This document shows positions 55,750 to 64,000 of a stretch of 64,000 bases of DNA, piece by piece. Within the stretch, counting starts at the first letter, position 1. Every line of letters starts with the position of its first letter. This stretch comes from Desulfobacteraceae bacterium (GTDB lineage: Bacteria > Desulfobacterota > Desulfobacteria > Desulfobacterales > Desulfobacteraceae), in NCBI GenBank assembly GCA_016743945.1, contig JADGFI010000001.1, forward strand, positions 62,001 to 126,000. The letters run 5' to 3'. The position numbers and the translations under genes were made by a program. The notes under the pieces are model-generated. The model had not been told where the DNA came from, did no database searches, and was given only the letters and a program-made list of their open reading frames with translations.

Positions 55750-58045
55750 TGACTTTGTCAAAAATCCGGCTGCTGAAAATCGATGGCTTATATGCGGGGT
55801 TGCAGCCCTGGCCATTATTCTCCTTGTGGTGCCGCTGTCCTATTTTAAATTTCAAAAAAATGCTAACAGCCAAGCGGTTGTCGCCAAAGCCCAAAAATTT
55901 GTTGGGCGGGAAAAATGCAAGAACTGCCACCGGGCAGAGTATGAGAAATGGACAGGCTCTCACCACGATAAGGCAATGGAGGTGGCCTCTAAAGAATCCG
56001 TCCTGGGAGACTTTAGGGATGTAAGCCTCACCCATAAAGGGATCACCAGCCGTTTTTTTAAGAAAGATGACCGGTTCTTCATCAATACTCTGGGACCAGG
56101 CTGTGACATGGCCGATTTTGAGATTACCCACACCTTTGGTTTCTATCCCCTTCAGCAATACCTGGTCCCGTTTGACGGCGGACGACTTCAGTGTCTGACC
56201 ATTGCCTGGGATGATATCAAAAAAAAATGGTATACACTTCCCAACCATACAGATGACCCTGACGACTGGCTTCACTGGACCCAACAGGGGCAAAACTGGA
56301 ACGGGATGTGTGCGGAATGCCACTCCACAAACCTTAAAAAAGGGTTTGATATGGAGACCAATACCTTTAACACCACCTGGTCTGAAATCGATGTCAGCTG
56401 TGAGGCCTGCCACGGTCCGGGATCGGATCATGTCGCATGGGCTGAGCAGCCGATCATGGCAAGAAAAGAAAAGGACAATTACGGGCTTGTGAAGGATACG
56501 GCCCGAATGACCTCCGCCGCAATGGTGGAGTCTTGTGCCAGATGCCATGCCAGGCGAAGCAGCATTGATGATTTTTCACATTTCCATGAGCATATGATGG
56601 ACTCCATGATCCCCAGCCTTTTGACTCCGGCGCTTTACCATGCAGACGGTCAGATCCTGGATGAAGTCTATGTATACGGCTCATTTACCCAGAGTAAAAT
56701 GTTTTTAAGGGATGTGAAATGCAACGACTGCCATGACGTCCACAGCCAGAAGCTCAAGCAGGAAGGAAATGCCCTATGTCTGAACTGTCATCGAAAAGAG
56801 ATATACGACACAAAAGATCATCATTTTCATAAACCAGTGCATGAGGGAAAAGAAAGCCCCGGTGACGATTGCATCAAGTGTCATATGCCTGAAACTCCCT
56901 ATATGGGAATTGATTTCAGGGAGGACCACAGCATCCGGATTCCAAGACCTGATCTTTCTGAATCCTACGGCATTCCCAATGCCTGCAATGCAGCAGGCTG
57001 CCACAGCGATAAGTCCCTGCAGTGGACCAATGAAAAGATGACAGAATGGTATGGCAAAAGGAATCGCAAACACTACGCCTCCGCTATCTTTAAAGGTCGC
57101 CAAGGCATTCCATCATCGCTGGATGAAATCATCGATCTTGCAAATGATCAATTGTCTCCAGCCATCGTTAGGGCAACAGCACTTGGCCTATTGACCGCCT
57201 ACCCGGTTCCCCAAAGCTTTGAAGTCCTGAAGCAGGCCTTGCTTGATTCTGATCCACTTATTCGGCAGACAGCAATTTCAACCATTAACCAGCTTCAGTT
57301 TGATAAGGATGGCAGGCTAATTTTCCCTCTTTTATATGACCCGGTTAAAGCTGTCAGAATCCAGGCTGCCCTTGCGGTTGTCAGCCTTAAAAATCTTGAC
57401 CTTTCTTCAGACCAGAAAAAAATTTTGGATAAAGGGGTTGAGGAATACTTCGATGCAATGGCTCATGCAGGAGACTTTCCATTCGGTCGCTTTAACCTGG
57501 CCTTATTGTATTCTGCTCTGGGGGAAACAAAAAAAACCATTGAAAACTATCAGGCAGCCTTAGATATCGACAGCAGATTCATACCAGCCCATAACAATCT
57601 TGCCATGCTCTACAACCAGATGGGACAAAATGGTAAGGCTGAACACCATCTGCGCCAGATCCTATCGGACTATCCTGATCAATATGAAACGGCTTATTCG
57701 TTGGGGTTGCTTTTGGCAGAAGAAAAAAAATACCAGGAAGCTGTCTCATATTTGCAAAAAGCTGCTTCAGGGCTTCCTGACAGAGCCCGTGTTCATTACA
57801 ATTTGGGCGTACTGCTCCAGTTTCTCAAGCAGTACTCTGAAGCTGAGATGGCCTTTATAAAAACCACTGAACTTAAACCTGATAATTTTGAATTTATTTT
57901 TGCCTTGGCCGATCATTACATAAAGGTCCGCCAGTTTGAAAAGGCTATAGAGATTGCGATTCGGATACAAAGATTGTATCCGGACCAAAAAGTTGGCTTT
58001 GAGATGGAGCAGTATGCCCGACAGCGTTTAAATAGAGAAGATTGA
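55742..58045 (+). CDS. Multihaem cytochrome c with TPR repeats
   Basis: 767 residues. An N-terminal membrane anchor (LICGVAALAIILLVVPLSYF) is followed by seven CxxCH haem sites (CKNCH at 59-63, then CAECH, CEACH, CARCH, CNDCH, CLNCH, CIKCH) and one CNAAGCH, so up to eight haems, all before about residue 425. HEAT-like helices (about 440-560) and TPR repeats (about 580-760, such as FIPAHNNLAMLYNQMGQ) follow. It probably takes electrons from the Rieske/cytochrome b pair on the periplasmic side. Its frame is intact. It overlaps the Rieske gene. Confidence 0.88.
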   Translation: MADDFVKNPAAENRWLICGVAALAIILLVVPLSYFKFQKNANSQAVVAKAQKFVGREKCKNCHRAEYEKWTGSHHDKAMEVASKESVLGDFRDVSLTHKGITSRFFKKDDRFFINTLGPGCDMADFEITHTFGFYPLQQYLVPFDGGRLQCLTIAWDDIKKKWYTLPNHTDDPDDWLHWTQQGQNWNGMCAECHSTNLKKGFDMETNTFNTTWSEIDVSCEACHGPGSDHVAWAEQPIMARKEKDNYGLVKDTARMTSAAMVESCARCHARRSSIDDFSHFHEHMMDSMIPSLLTPALYHADGQILDEVYVYGSFTQSKMFLRDVKCNDCHDVHSQKLKQEGNALCLNCHRKEIYDTKDHHFHKPVHEGKESPGDDCIKCHMPETPYMGIDFREDHSIRIPRPDLSESYGIPNACNAAGCHSDKSLQWTNEKMTEWYGKRNRKHYASAIFKGRQGIPSSLDEIIDLANDQLSPAIVRATALGLLTAYPVPQSFEVLKQALLDSDPLIRQTAISTINQLQFDKDGRLIFPLLYDPVKAVRIQAALAVVSLKNLDLSSDQKKILDKGVEEYFDAMAHAGDFPFGRFNLALLYSALGETKKTIENYQAALDIDSRFIPAHNNLAMLYNQMGQNGKAEHHLRQILSDYPDQYETAYSLGLLLAEEKKYQEAVSYLQKAASGLPDRARVHYNLGVLLQFLKQYSEAEMAFIKTTELKPDNFEFIFALADHYIKVRQFEKAIEIAIRIQRLYPDQKVGFEMEQYARQRLNRED

Positions 58046-58053
58046 TTAAAATT

Positions 58054-59169
58054 ATGATTGGTGCACAAATAAAGCGGTTCATGTTCTTACCTCGATTGAC
58101 GGACTGGATGCCAGTTTTTCTAATTATTTTTCTAATATTTATATCTCAGACACCCTCTGTACAAGCTTTTGAATCTGGCGAGAAAGGGCAGCAAGAAACT
58201 AAAAACTCTCCCTGGATAGTTACACCGGTTATCAGCAGTGATCCAAAAGTATCCACTTCTGGCGGTGTAATGGCGGCTTATATGCATAAATTTGATGATG
58301 CCTCCCCAATGTCGTTGGGCGGTGTGAGAGGGACATATAGTACCACTGACTCATATTTCTATGGGGGATTCTGGCGCCTTTTTTTTAGTGAGGATAATCA
58401 TCGTTTAAGTGGTGCGTTGGCAAAAGGGAAAATAAAGAATGACTATAGCGACTTCCTTGGCAGCGGTCTTCCAGCGCAAACGACAGACAGCCTAAAGCTT
58501 TTTGCAATGCGTTACCAAAAACGGGTTAAGGGGCAGTGGTTTCTCGGCCCGCAGATTATTTCTACCAATTATACAATTTCCGGAGATGACTGGCTTTCCG
58601 GTGAAATTATCGACAAGGTTGGTTTAACAGGATTTGATTCAAATGGAGTCGGATTGGTCGCTCAATATGACTCCAGGGACAACCAGAATTCTCCTGCCAG
58701 GGGGCAAGTATTTGAAGTGCATAACATTGCCTACAGACAGAGTTTTGGAGGCGATGCTTCATTTGATACGTACAGTGCAGCCTATAAGTTCTACCATCCC
58801 CATGGGCAAGGCCATGTATTGGCTGCACATTTAAAGGGCAGGTGGACCCATAACGCACCCACAAGTGGATATTCGAGTGTTGATTTGAGAGGCTATGTCC
58901 GTGGACAGTATCTGGCTCCGCATATGACCATGACAGAGGTTGAGGAACGCTTCTCGCTATACAAAAAATGGGGCCTTGTTGCCTTTGCAGGCGTAGCCGT
59001 TCTCTACGGTAAAGACGATGGGCATGATAATAGCGGGAAACTATACCCTGCTGCAGGCGCAGGGATTTCCTATCAGTTGAATGATGAAAAAATGGTTGTT
59101 CGGGCAGAAGTTGCAATAGGCAAAGAGGGGAACCAGGGTTTTTACATGAAATTTGGGAATCCATTTTAG
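58054..59169 (+). CDS. Omp85-type (bacterial surface antigen) outer-membrane barrel without POTRA domains
   Basis: About 371 residues. A signal peptide ends near VQAFES; the rest is a 16-strand-type barrel with the Bac_surface_Ag marks YDSRDNQNSPARGQVFEV and LRGYVRGQYL (the inward-facing loop L6 arginine) and a C-terminal FGNPF. No POTRA repeats precede it. TTG 58042 is in frame but the ATG at 58054 is more likely. It follows the multihaem cytochrome directly, so it may form its outer-membrane outlet. Confidence 0.8.
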   Translation: MIGAQIKRFMFLPRLTDWMPVFLIIFLIFISQTPSVQAFESGEKGQQETKNSPWIVTPVISSDPKVSTSGGVMAAYMHKFDDASPMSLGGVRGTYSTTDSYFYGGFWRLFFSEDNHRLSGALAKGKIKNDYSDFLGSGLPAQTTDSLKLFAMRYQKRVKGQWFLGPQIISTNYTISGDDWLSGEIIDKVGLTGFDSNGVGLVAQYDSRDNQNSPARGQVFEVHNIAYRQSFGGDASFDTYSAAYKFYHPHGQGHVLAAHLKGRWTHNAPTSGYSSVDLRGYVRGQYLAPHMTMTEVEERFSLYKKWGLVAFAGVAVLYGKDDGHDNSGKLYPAAGAGISYQLNDEKMVVRAEVAIGKEGNQGFYMKFGNPF

Positions 59170-59295
59170 GCTTTTGAAAAACTGTTACAACATATGAAAA
59201 CAAATGGTATGAGATTTAAGCGTTCGATAAAACAGAAGGGATTTAATGTAAAAACGAATTTCAGCGATATCAATCAGGGATAATGTGAGGAATTT

Positions 59296-59330
59296 AAAAC
59301 CCCACAATGTGTCTATCATTATGGGGTTTT
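59296..59330 (+). terminator. Hairpin terminator after the Omp85-type gene
   Basis: AAAACCCCA.AAT (59296-59308) pairs with ATT.TGGGGTTTT (59318-59330). The flanking A and T runs allow it to work in both directions. Confidence 0.7.
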
Positions 59331-59832
59331 CCTGAAAAATAAAAGCGTGAACTGGTATTTTAAATACTCAGTCCAGGCAAAATTCGGGAACCACTATATC
59401 TGGTATCTTATGTTTTTCCAGAACAAAACGACCCATTCAAATATATGAGCCACAGGCATCATTTATAGCCATTCTTCCAGAATGTTTTTTATAATATATA
59501 AAAATTATGGGAGTTCAGGCCAGACTACTACAGTCTTGCCTTTTGAAATTTCAATAAGGACAGATAGGAAGTTCCTTTTATACAAGAAAAGTATGAAAAA
59601 TTATTAAAGAGTTGAAATAGACACTCAGCCGGGCACTGGCACAACATGTTGTGCCAGTGCCCGGCTGAGTCAAAAGATTTCTGAAATAAAATAAAGCAAT
59701 TAAAGTGGTGAGAAGGAAATAATCTGGATTTTGATTGAAAAGATTGAAAATTATAAAAATTTTGCTGATTTTGGGCATAGTTCACCAATAATTCCACAAG
59801 CCAATTTTAAAATATATCCTATAGGTAAGGCT
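59331..59832. other. Gene-free stretch of about 500 bp with a large palindrome
   Basis: AT-rich sequence with no supported gene between the terminator and the IS91 remnant. The only strong structure is the palindrome at 59623-59670, reported separately. Confidence 0.6.
59623..59670. repeat. 48-bp perfect palindrome
   Basis: ACTCAGCCGGGCACTGGC at the left edge (59623-59640) continues to the centre ACAACA|TGTTGT, and the right half is its exact reverse complement; no spacer exists. It is much more GC-rich than its surroundings. It lies 163 bp beyond the 3' end of the IS91 transposase remnant, where IS91-type elements keep their end structures. Confidence 0.9.
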
Positions 59833-60288
59833 TCAAGTCCAATAGTCAAAGGCTGGAATCTGGGTGTCTGAATCATCATAAATCAATTCAGGAATATAAA
59901 CCGGGGTAGGTGGTGTCGGATCATGGTTGTGTATATCCCAAAGCCCCAGATGTCGCAAAATCATTTCTATAATTTCGATTTTTTCGATAAAGCTGATGAT
60001 TTTCATTGGCCCCTGACATTTTGGACATATTAAGGGATCGACTTCATACACTTTTTGAATTAAACGAGCCCAATTCAGCCGGAATTCTTTAGAAGACATC
60101 TCATTAGGTATTATAGCCGGGATATTATCATCAGTATCAGCCTTTTTTCTTAACCCCCTGGATTTGTTTGAATAGAAACCGTAGTATCGGACGGTTTGTT
60201 CATACCTTCCGGGAATGTGAGTAACCAGCTGAGCAAGCCAGTCAAGAGCATTAAAAACTTTTCGGGATTTTCTGTCTTTGGAGGTATA
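59833..60288 (-). pseudogene. C-terminal remnant of an IS91-family transposase
   Basis: About 150 residues at the end of a longer open frame: YTSKDRKSRKVFNALDWLAQ, RYEQTVRYYGFYSNKSRG and NWARLIQKVYEVDPLICPKC, typical of IS91/Y2 transposases. The rest of the frame (60289-60870) is only the back strand of an aldehyde dehydrogenase, so the transposase is cut at about 60288. The catalytic tyrosine domain is missing. Confidence 0.8.
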
Positions 60289-61350
60289 AAAGGGCTGGTG
60301 GAAGATCTGCTCAGCCAGGCAGGATTCTTGCCCGGCTGGGTCCAGATCGTCTATGGCCAGGGACGTAAGATCGGTAATGCCCTGGTGGACGGACGGCCGG
60401 ATAAATTTTTTTTGATCGGCAGCCAGCCCGTGGGAAAAACCATCATGGAGCGGGCAGCCCAATATTTGATTCCCGTGGAGCTGGAATTGGGGGGAAAAGA
60501 CCCCATGGTGGTCTTTGAGGATGTCAATATAGACAGAGCCGTGGTAGGTGCTATCTGGGGAGTTTTTACAACCACAGGGCAGTCCTGTACCTCTGTGGAA
60601 CGGCTTTTTGTCCAGGCGAGTATATATGAACGCTTCAAGGAAACCCTTGTTAAAGAGACCCTGAAACTGGTCCAGGCAACCGATGGTGACGGCAGTGCCG
60701 ATATCGGCCCCATGACCACGAAAGGTCAGGTGGAAACCATTGCCGCCCAGGTGGCCGATGCCAAGGAAAAGGGTGCCATTTTTCTCACAGGAGATGACTG
60801 GGACGGCCAGTCTCATTTTGTACCCCCCATGATTGTTGAAGGGGTGACAGGGGAGATGAAAATTGATCAAGAGGAAAATTTTGGTCCTTTGCTTCCCATT
60901 TATCTTTTTTCAAGTGAAGCAGACGCCCTATAGCTGGCCAATGATCCGGACTACGGGCTCTCGACCAGCGTCTGGTCCCAGGACCCAAAACGAGCAGATC
61001 GGATGGCAAGACGTATTTATACCGGCAATGTTTCCATCAACAATGTTATGCTCACCGAAGGCAACCATGCCCTGCCCTTCGGCGGGGTGCAAAAAAGCGG
61101 GTTTGGCCGGTAAAAAGGCGAGTTTGGTTTTTATGCCTTTGCCAATATCAAGGCCGTTTTCATTGATCAGAACAGCAAAAAGATGGAGGCCAACTGGTTT
61201 CCCTACACCGCTAAAAAATACAAGATTTTTTCAGATTTGACCCGTGCCCTGTATTCACCGGGCAGGATATCAGGCCTTATCAAGGGGGCTTTTTACGGGC
61301 TTAAGCTTGAGACATATGTTAAAAACTTGGCCAAGAAAGGCCGAAAATAG
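60286..61350 (+). pseudogene. Aldehyde dehydrogenase, 5' truncated, with two stop codons
   Basis: Homology begins at GLVEDLLSQAGFLPGWVQ next to the IS91 remnant, so about the first 150 residues are missing. The catalytic motifs are present (ELELGGKDPMVV and TTGQSCTSVERLFV). TAG at 60931-60933 interrupts EADAL|LANDPDYGLSTSVW and TAA at 61111-61113 interrupts FGR|KGEFGFYAF; the same frame then runs to a natural stop at 61350. It was an NAD(P)-dependent oxidiser of aldehydes. Confidence 0.88.
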
Positions 61351-61381
61351 GAATTACAGGTGATATTTTCAACCACAACCC

Positions 61382-61439
61382 GGCTGATCAATGGGGGAGA
61401 TGGTACTCCGAGAGGACCAGCCCTCCCCATCAACCAGCC
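61382..61439. terminator. Imperfect hairpin between convergent genes
   Basis: GGCTGATCAATGGGGGAG (61382-61399) pairs imperfectly with CCTCCCCATCAACCAGCC (61422-61439). It lies between the dehydrogenase remnant and the DUF3089 gene, which face each other. Confidence 0.45.
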
Positions 61440-61454
61440 TAACGGAAAGGTGCG

Positions 61455-62453
61455 CTATTTTGCAGATTTCATATAATTCTTTGATCGCAGTTTTATGTTT
61501 TCTTTTAGATTATTAAACCAGAGTGAATAATCATAAATATGATATATACCTTTTGGAAAACCCCCGGTATCCAATTTTTCTGGAAGGACTGTCGTCAGTG
61601 AGCCCGTGGCTATATCAATCGTTGCACCTGAGTAATGCGGAACAACCTTATCAACACTGGCATCTGCCTTAAAAAAAACAGCGCCAAGATTTAATGAGGC
61701 GGTTGCCGGGGTACCATCTGTTTTCCAGTTAAGGGGGTTAATGCAAAAAGCGCCTGGTAGAATGACCGGAGACCCCTTCGCCCCCGGTGCCTGGCTGTTA
61801 TAAGAAATTATAACCCCAGTATCTGATTCACCTGTGGCAGGTTTCATCCAGGGGTATTGCTTGAAATCTTCTTTTGTGACCGAGTAGCCAATGAGATAAG
61901 CCGCAATCAGCTGTTTTTGTAGTTTTACATTCTCAAAATGTTCCCGCATCAGTGTGATCAGACCCATTGAGCCTTGGCTGTGTCCGGCAAGAATGAAAGG
62001 GCGGCCATTATTCAGGTGCGTAAGATAGTATTCAAATGCCCGAGACACGTCTTTGTAACCCAGGAGAAAATTTTTATTTTTATAAGTGTCTTTATTTGGA
62101 TCCAGAACAGCCATGGAGACCTGGCGATAGAAAGGGGCAAAAATGTTGCCGACCTCAGTATAAACTCCGGTCTGTTTTTTAAAACTCCGCGTGGCTTTGT
62201 CCCGTAACTCCTGATTGTAGATATCCATATTAGAGGGACTTTTGTCCCCATAAATGGTTGGATATACATAAAATACATCTATTTTTTTTTGTGGAGATAA
62301 TTCTTTAAACAGCCAGGAAGAGGATTCATCATACCGGGGGGCTTCAAGGCCGTCTTGCAGTTTCAAAGAGCTAAAATTGGTGCAGCTTGATAAAAAAAAG
62401 GCAGGAAGCAGTACCAGTAAGAAAAGAATGTATTTGTTTTTGTTTTTTTTCAT
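61455..62453 (-). CDS. DUF3089 lipoprotein, alpha/beta-hydrolase-like
   Basis: 332 residues. A lipoprotein signal (ILFLLVLLPAFFLSSC) precedes a DUF3089 domain: VFYVYPTIYGD near 60, APFYRQVSMAV near 104 and the nucleophile elbow AGHSQGS near 155. The fold suggests an esterase, but no substrate is known. It is intact and alone on the minus strand. Confidence 0.85.
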   Translation of the reverse strand: MKKNKNKYILFLLVLLPAFFLSSCTNFSSLKLQDGLEAPRYDESSSWLFKELSPQKKIDVFYVYPTIYGDKSPSNMDIYNQELRDKATRSFKKQTGVYTEVGNIFAPFYRQVSMAVLDPNKDTYKNKNFLLGYKDVSRAFEYYLTHLNNGRPFILAGHSQGSMGLITLMREHFENVKLQKQLIAAYLIGYSVTKEDFKQYPWMKPATGESDTGVIISYNSQAPGAKGSPVILPGAFCINPLNWKTDGTPATASLNLGAVFFKADASVDKVVPHYSGATIDIATGSLTTVLPEKLDTGGFPKGIYHIYDYSLWFNNLKENIKLRSKNYMKSAK

Positions 62454-62724
62454 GCGTTTTCCTTCAGTCCAGATTATTTATTTGGATTTAGCAGTGTCTT
62501 TTCTGTTGACTCTTTTTTAATGAATACTGAATCAAACATGAGCAAGGCCACTGTACGTGCATCAATTTGCCAAGCAACCTTTCTAATAGATAGGACCTTT
62601 CTTTTTGTCAAGAAAAGAATGCTAAGAATCGGAAGACAAATAAATTGAACAAAATTACTTGTCTTCTGGCCCATCTGATGCGTTGCATCAAAGGCCGAAT
62701 ACGCCTTAACAAAAACATGCTGAC
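62454..62724. other. Gene-free stretch left of the intron remnant
   Basis: A 66-codon frame on the minus strand (62474-62674) matches nothing I know and lacks a ribosome-binding site. No further feature is seen. Confidence 0.4.
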
Positions 62725-62980
62725 GTTGCGAAACGTTAAGTCACTTTTAATATTGTTGGGCATAGACCCAACTTGCTGTATTAACAGCAGTTTTTTTTTT
62801 CGGCATTCATTATCAGCAATGATTTTGTGCGGAGCCTCAATGATAATGAAGCCCTTGGTTTTTGCCAGGAGAGGGATTTGTGAGAGGAACTCAATGGAAG
62901 CATCAATCTGGATGGGAGTTAAGAATGGGGGGCAGAGAAAGCGAAGGCTGGCCTGTAATGGGGCAAATACCCTAGTCCGG
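62725..62980 (+). mobile_element. Deleted remnant of the same group II intron type
   Basis: It starts GTTGCGAAACG and follows the 5' half of the intron at 35970-38099 closely by eye (GTTGGGCATAGACCCAACTT, ATGAAGCCCTTGG, GATGGGAGTTAAGAA), then jumps to AGAAAGCGAAGGCTGG, which in the intact copy lies about 290 bp further in. The reverse transcriptase, domain V and domain VI are absent. Confidence 0.75.
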
Positions 62981-63028
62981 CCATACCGGTTATTTTAGAT
63001 ATCCGCCCCAATGCTTTGATCGCTGGTG

Positions 63029-64000
63029 CTAACGCTTGATTTTTATTTTTTTTTCTTCCTGCTTGGGAGAACAGATTTTGATCAGGCCGGGCATGACCGT
63101 ATTGCGGCCATTGAGCTTTGCCTTGTACAACATGGTATCTGCATCCTGGATGATCTTGTTCATATCTGCATTGGGGGTAAGTTGGGATATGCCGAAGCTT
63201 GCGGTTATATGGATAATGTTTTTGTTATGGGGAATACGGAGAGCGGCTATTTTGGCCCTGAGGCGGTCTGCCAATTCCATGGCCTTGTTTTTATCTGTTT
63301 CCGGAAGGATGGCGATGAACTCTTCTCCGCCATACCGGGCCAGCACATCTCCCTCTCTCATATTGTCTTTGACCAGAAGGGCTATTTTCTTGAGTACCAG
63401 GTCTCCGCCCAGGTGACCATGGGTGTCGTTTATTCGTTTGAAATAATCCAGGTCAAACATAAAAAGGGATAACGGGTGACCATGGCGGCTGGCCGTGGCA
63501 ATATGCCGGTTGATCTGGTTTTCAAATTCCCTGCGGTTGTAACATCCGGTTAAAGGATCAACCACCGCAGCATCCCTGAGGTTCTCCATTTGTATCTGTT
63601 TTGACAGGGCCGTGGCACATCCCTGGAGAATCAGGGTGACCACTTCATCATGAAAGGGCGTAATGCTTTTCTGGGGCAGCATATACAATCGCGAATAACA
63701 GTGTTCTTCATTCAGCTCATAGGAAACCAGGTTTCGCATGGTAAATTTTTCCTCACGGTCATCTGGTTCAAAGGTCTGGTTCAGATAATTGAGGTTTTCT
63801 CGCTTGATATTGAAATCTTCTAGAATAATATCTTCAAGGGATTTTTTGTACATTCTGGGATCAAGCCACACGTCCACACCCGATTCTTTTTTAACAACAA
63901 AGGCAAACAAACGGTAATCCAGGATATCCTTGAGACAGACCGCCACTTCATTGATGATTTCCTTTGAAGAGGTTTTCTTATTAAGGGCGACAATATGGCG
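63029..64000 (-). CDS. GGDEF-domain diguanylate cyclase, 5' end beyond window
   Basis: At least 324 residues; the frame is open to base 64000, so the start lies to the right. The upstream part (about 160 residues) has no family I can name but looks like a cytosolic sensor. The GGDEF domain starts VVDPLTGCYNRREFENQI, with DLDYFKRINDTHGHLGGD and the active GGEEF in ARYGGEEFIAIL. An I-site (REGD, five residues before GGEEF) allows feedback inhibition by c-di-GMP. It should make c-di-GMP from two GTP. Confidence 0.92.
   Translation of the reverse strand, partial: RHIVALNKKTSSKEIINEVAVCLKDILDYRLFAFVVKKESGVDVWLDPRMYKKSLEDIILEDFNIKRENLNYLNQTFEPDDREEKFTMRNLVSYELNEEHCYSRLYMLPQKSITPFHDEVVTLILQGCATALSKQIQMENLRDAAVVDPLTGCYNRREFENQINRHIATASRHGHPLSLFMFDLDYFKRINDTHGHLGGDLVLKKIALLVKDNMREGDVLARYGGEEFIAILPETDKNKAMELADRLRAKIAALRIPHNKNIIHITASFGISQLTPNADMNKIIQDADTMLYKAKLNGRNTVMPGLIKICSPKQEEKKIKIKR

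Noticed and set aside
60289..60870. Minus-strand frame upstream of the IS91 fragment read as transposase N terminus
   Set aside because: It is antisense to a clear aldehyde dehydrogenase with catalytic motifs; no transposase motif occurs in it.

Overview
The window comes from a Gram-negative anaerobe, most likely a sulfate-reducing deltaproteobacterium of the Desulfobacteraceae (Desulfobacula, Desulfospira or Desulfobacter-like). This is inferred from moderate GC, the conserved rpmH-rnpA-yidD-yidC-jag-mnmE run, a two-domain radical SAM protein next to RNase G, multihaem cytochromes, a sigma-54 regulator and several YSC84/outer-membrane barrel genes. No rRNA, tRNA or CRISPR was recognised.

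Layout. (1) 1-8971: the 3' part of an MFS exporter and, 4 bp later, a 2622-residue NRPS with order C-A-T-C-A-T-reductase plus a degenerate cyclic-nucleotide-binding-like domain at the C terminus. Its stop codon overlaps that of a convergent rocD gene, which is co-oriented with a TrmB-type regulator preceded by a perfect palindrome (8968-11089). (2) 11232-31246: mostly intact housekeeping genes: ssb, a thermonuclease, a PrmA-like methyltransferase, a cysteine-cluster protein, mnmE-jag-yidC-yidD-rnpA-rpmH (all leftward), RNase G, a radical SAM protein, asnS, a methyltransferase with an internal repeat, a HIS7-like fused HisH-HisF, a chemotaxis receptor and class I aldolase. (3) 31261-39163: a mixed accessory stretch with a PQQ-type sugar dehydrogenase, an HPPD-like pseudogene, a VOC protein, a nitroreductase, a decayed tyrosine recombinase/IS91 remnant, an odd ThiF-like gene, dodecin, and an MFS gene split by a 2130-bp group II intron lying in antisense. 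(4) 39592-59169: a YSC84-barrel lipoprotein, a sigma-54 regulator interrupted by one stop codon, a near-perfect -24/-12 promoter, a formylglycine-type sulfatase and a long rightward series of envelope genes: barrels, YiaW/YiaV-like pair, TolC-like lipoprotein, Tat substrate-binding protein, cytochrome b, Rieske protein, multihaem TPR cytochrome and an Omp85-type barrel. (5) 59170-64000: a 48-bp perfect palindrome, an IS91 transposase remnant abutting a broken aldehyde dehydrogenase, a DUF3089 lipoprotein, a second, deleted copy of the group II intron, and a GGDEF protein running off the right edge.

How it fits together. The left end reads as a small natural-product locus: the NRPS should release a short acyl-dipeptide as an aldehyde or alcohol, and the adjacent MFS protein may export it. 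The 44-59 kb stretch reads as a sigma-54-controlled envelope system in which a sulfatase, a tripartite-type exporter, a substrate-binding protein and a quinol-oxidising Rieske/cytochrome b/multihaem chain lie together. Many genes between 32 and 61 kb carry single-base frameshifts, stops or deletions, while the housekeeping block from 9 to 31 kb shows none. The right half is therefore either decaying accessory DNA or contains sequence errors; several breaks fall in G or T runs, so read-level checking matters.
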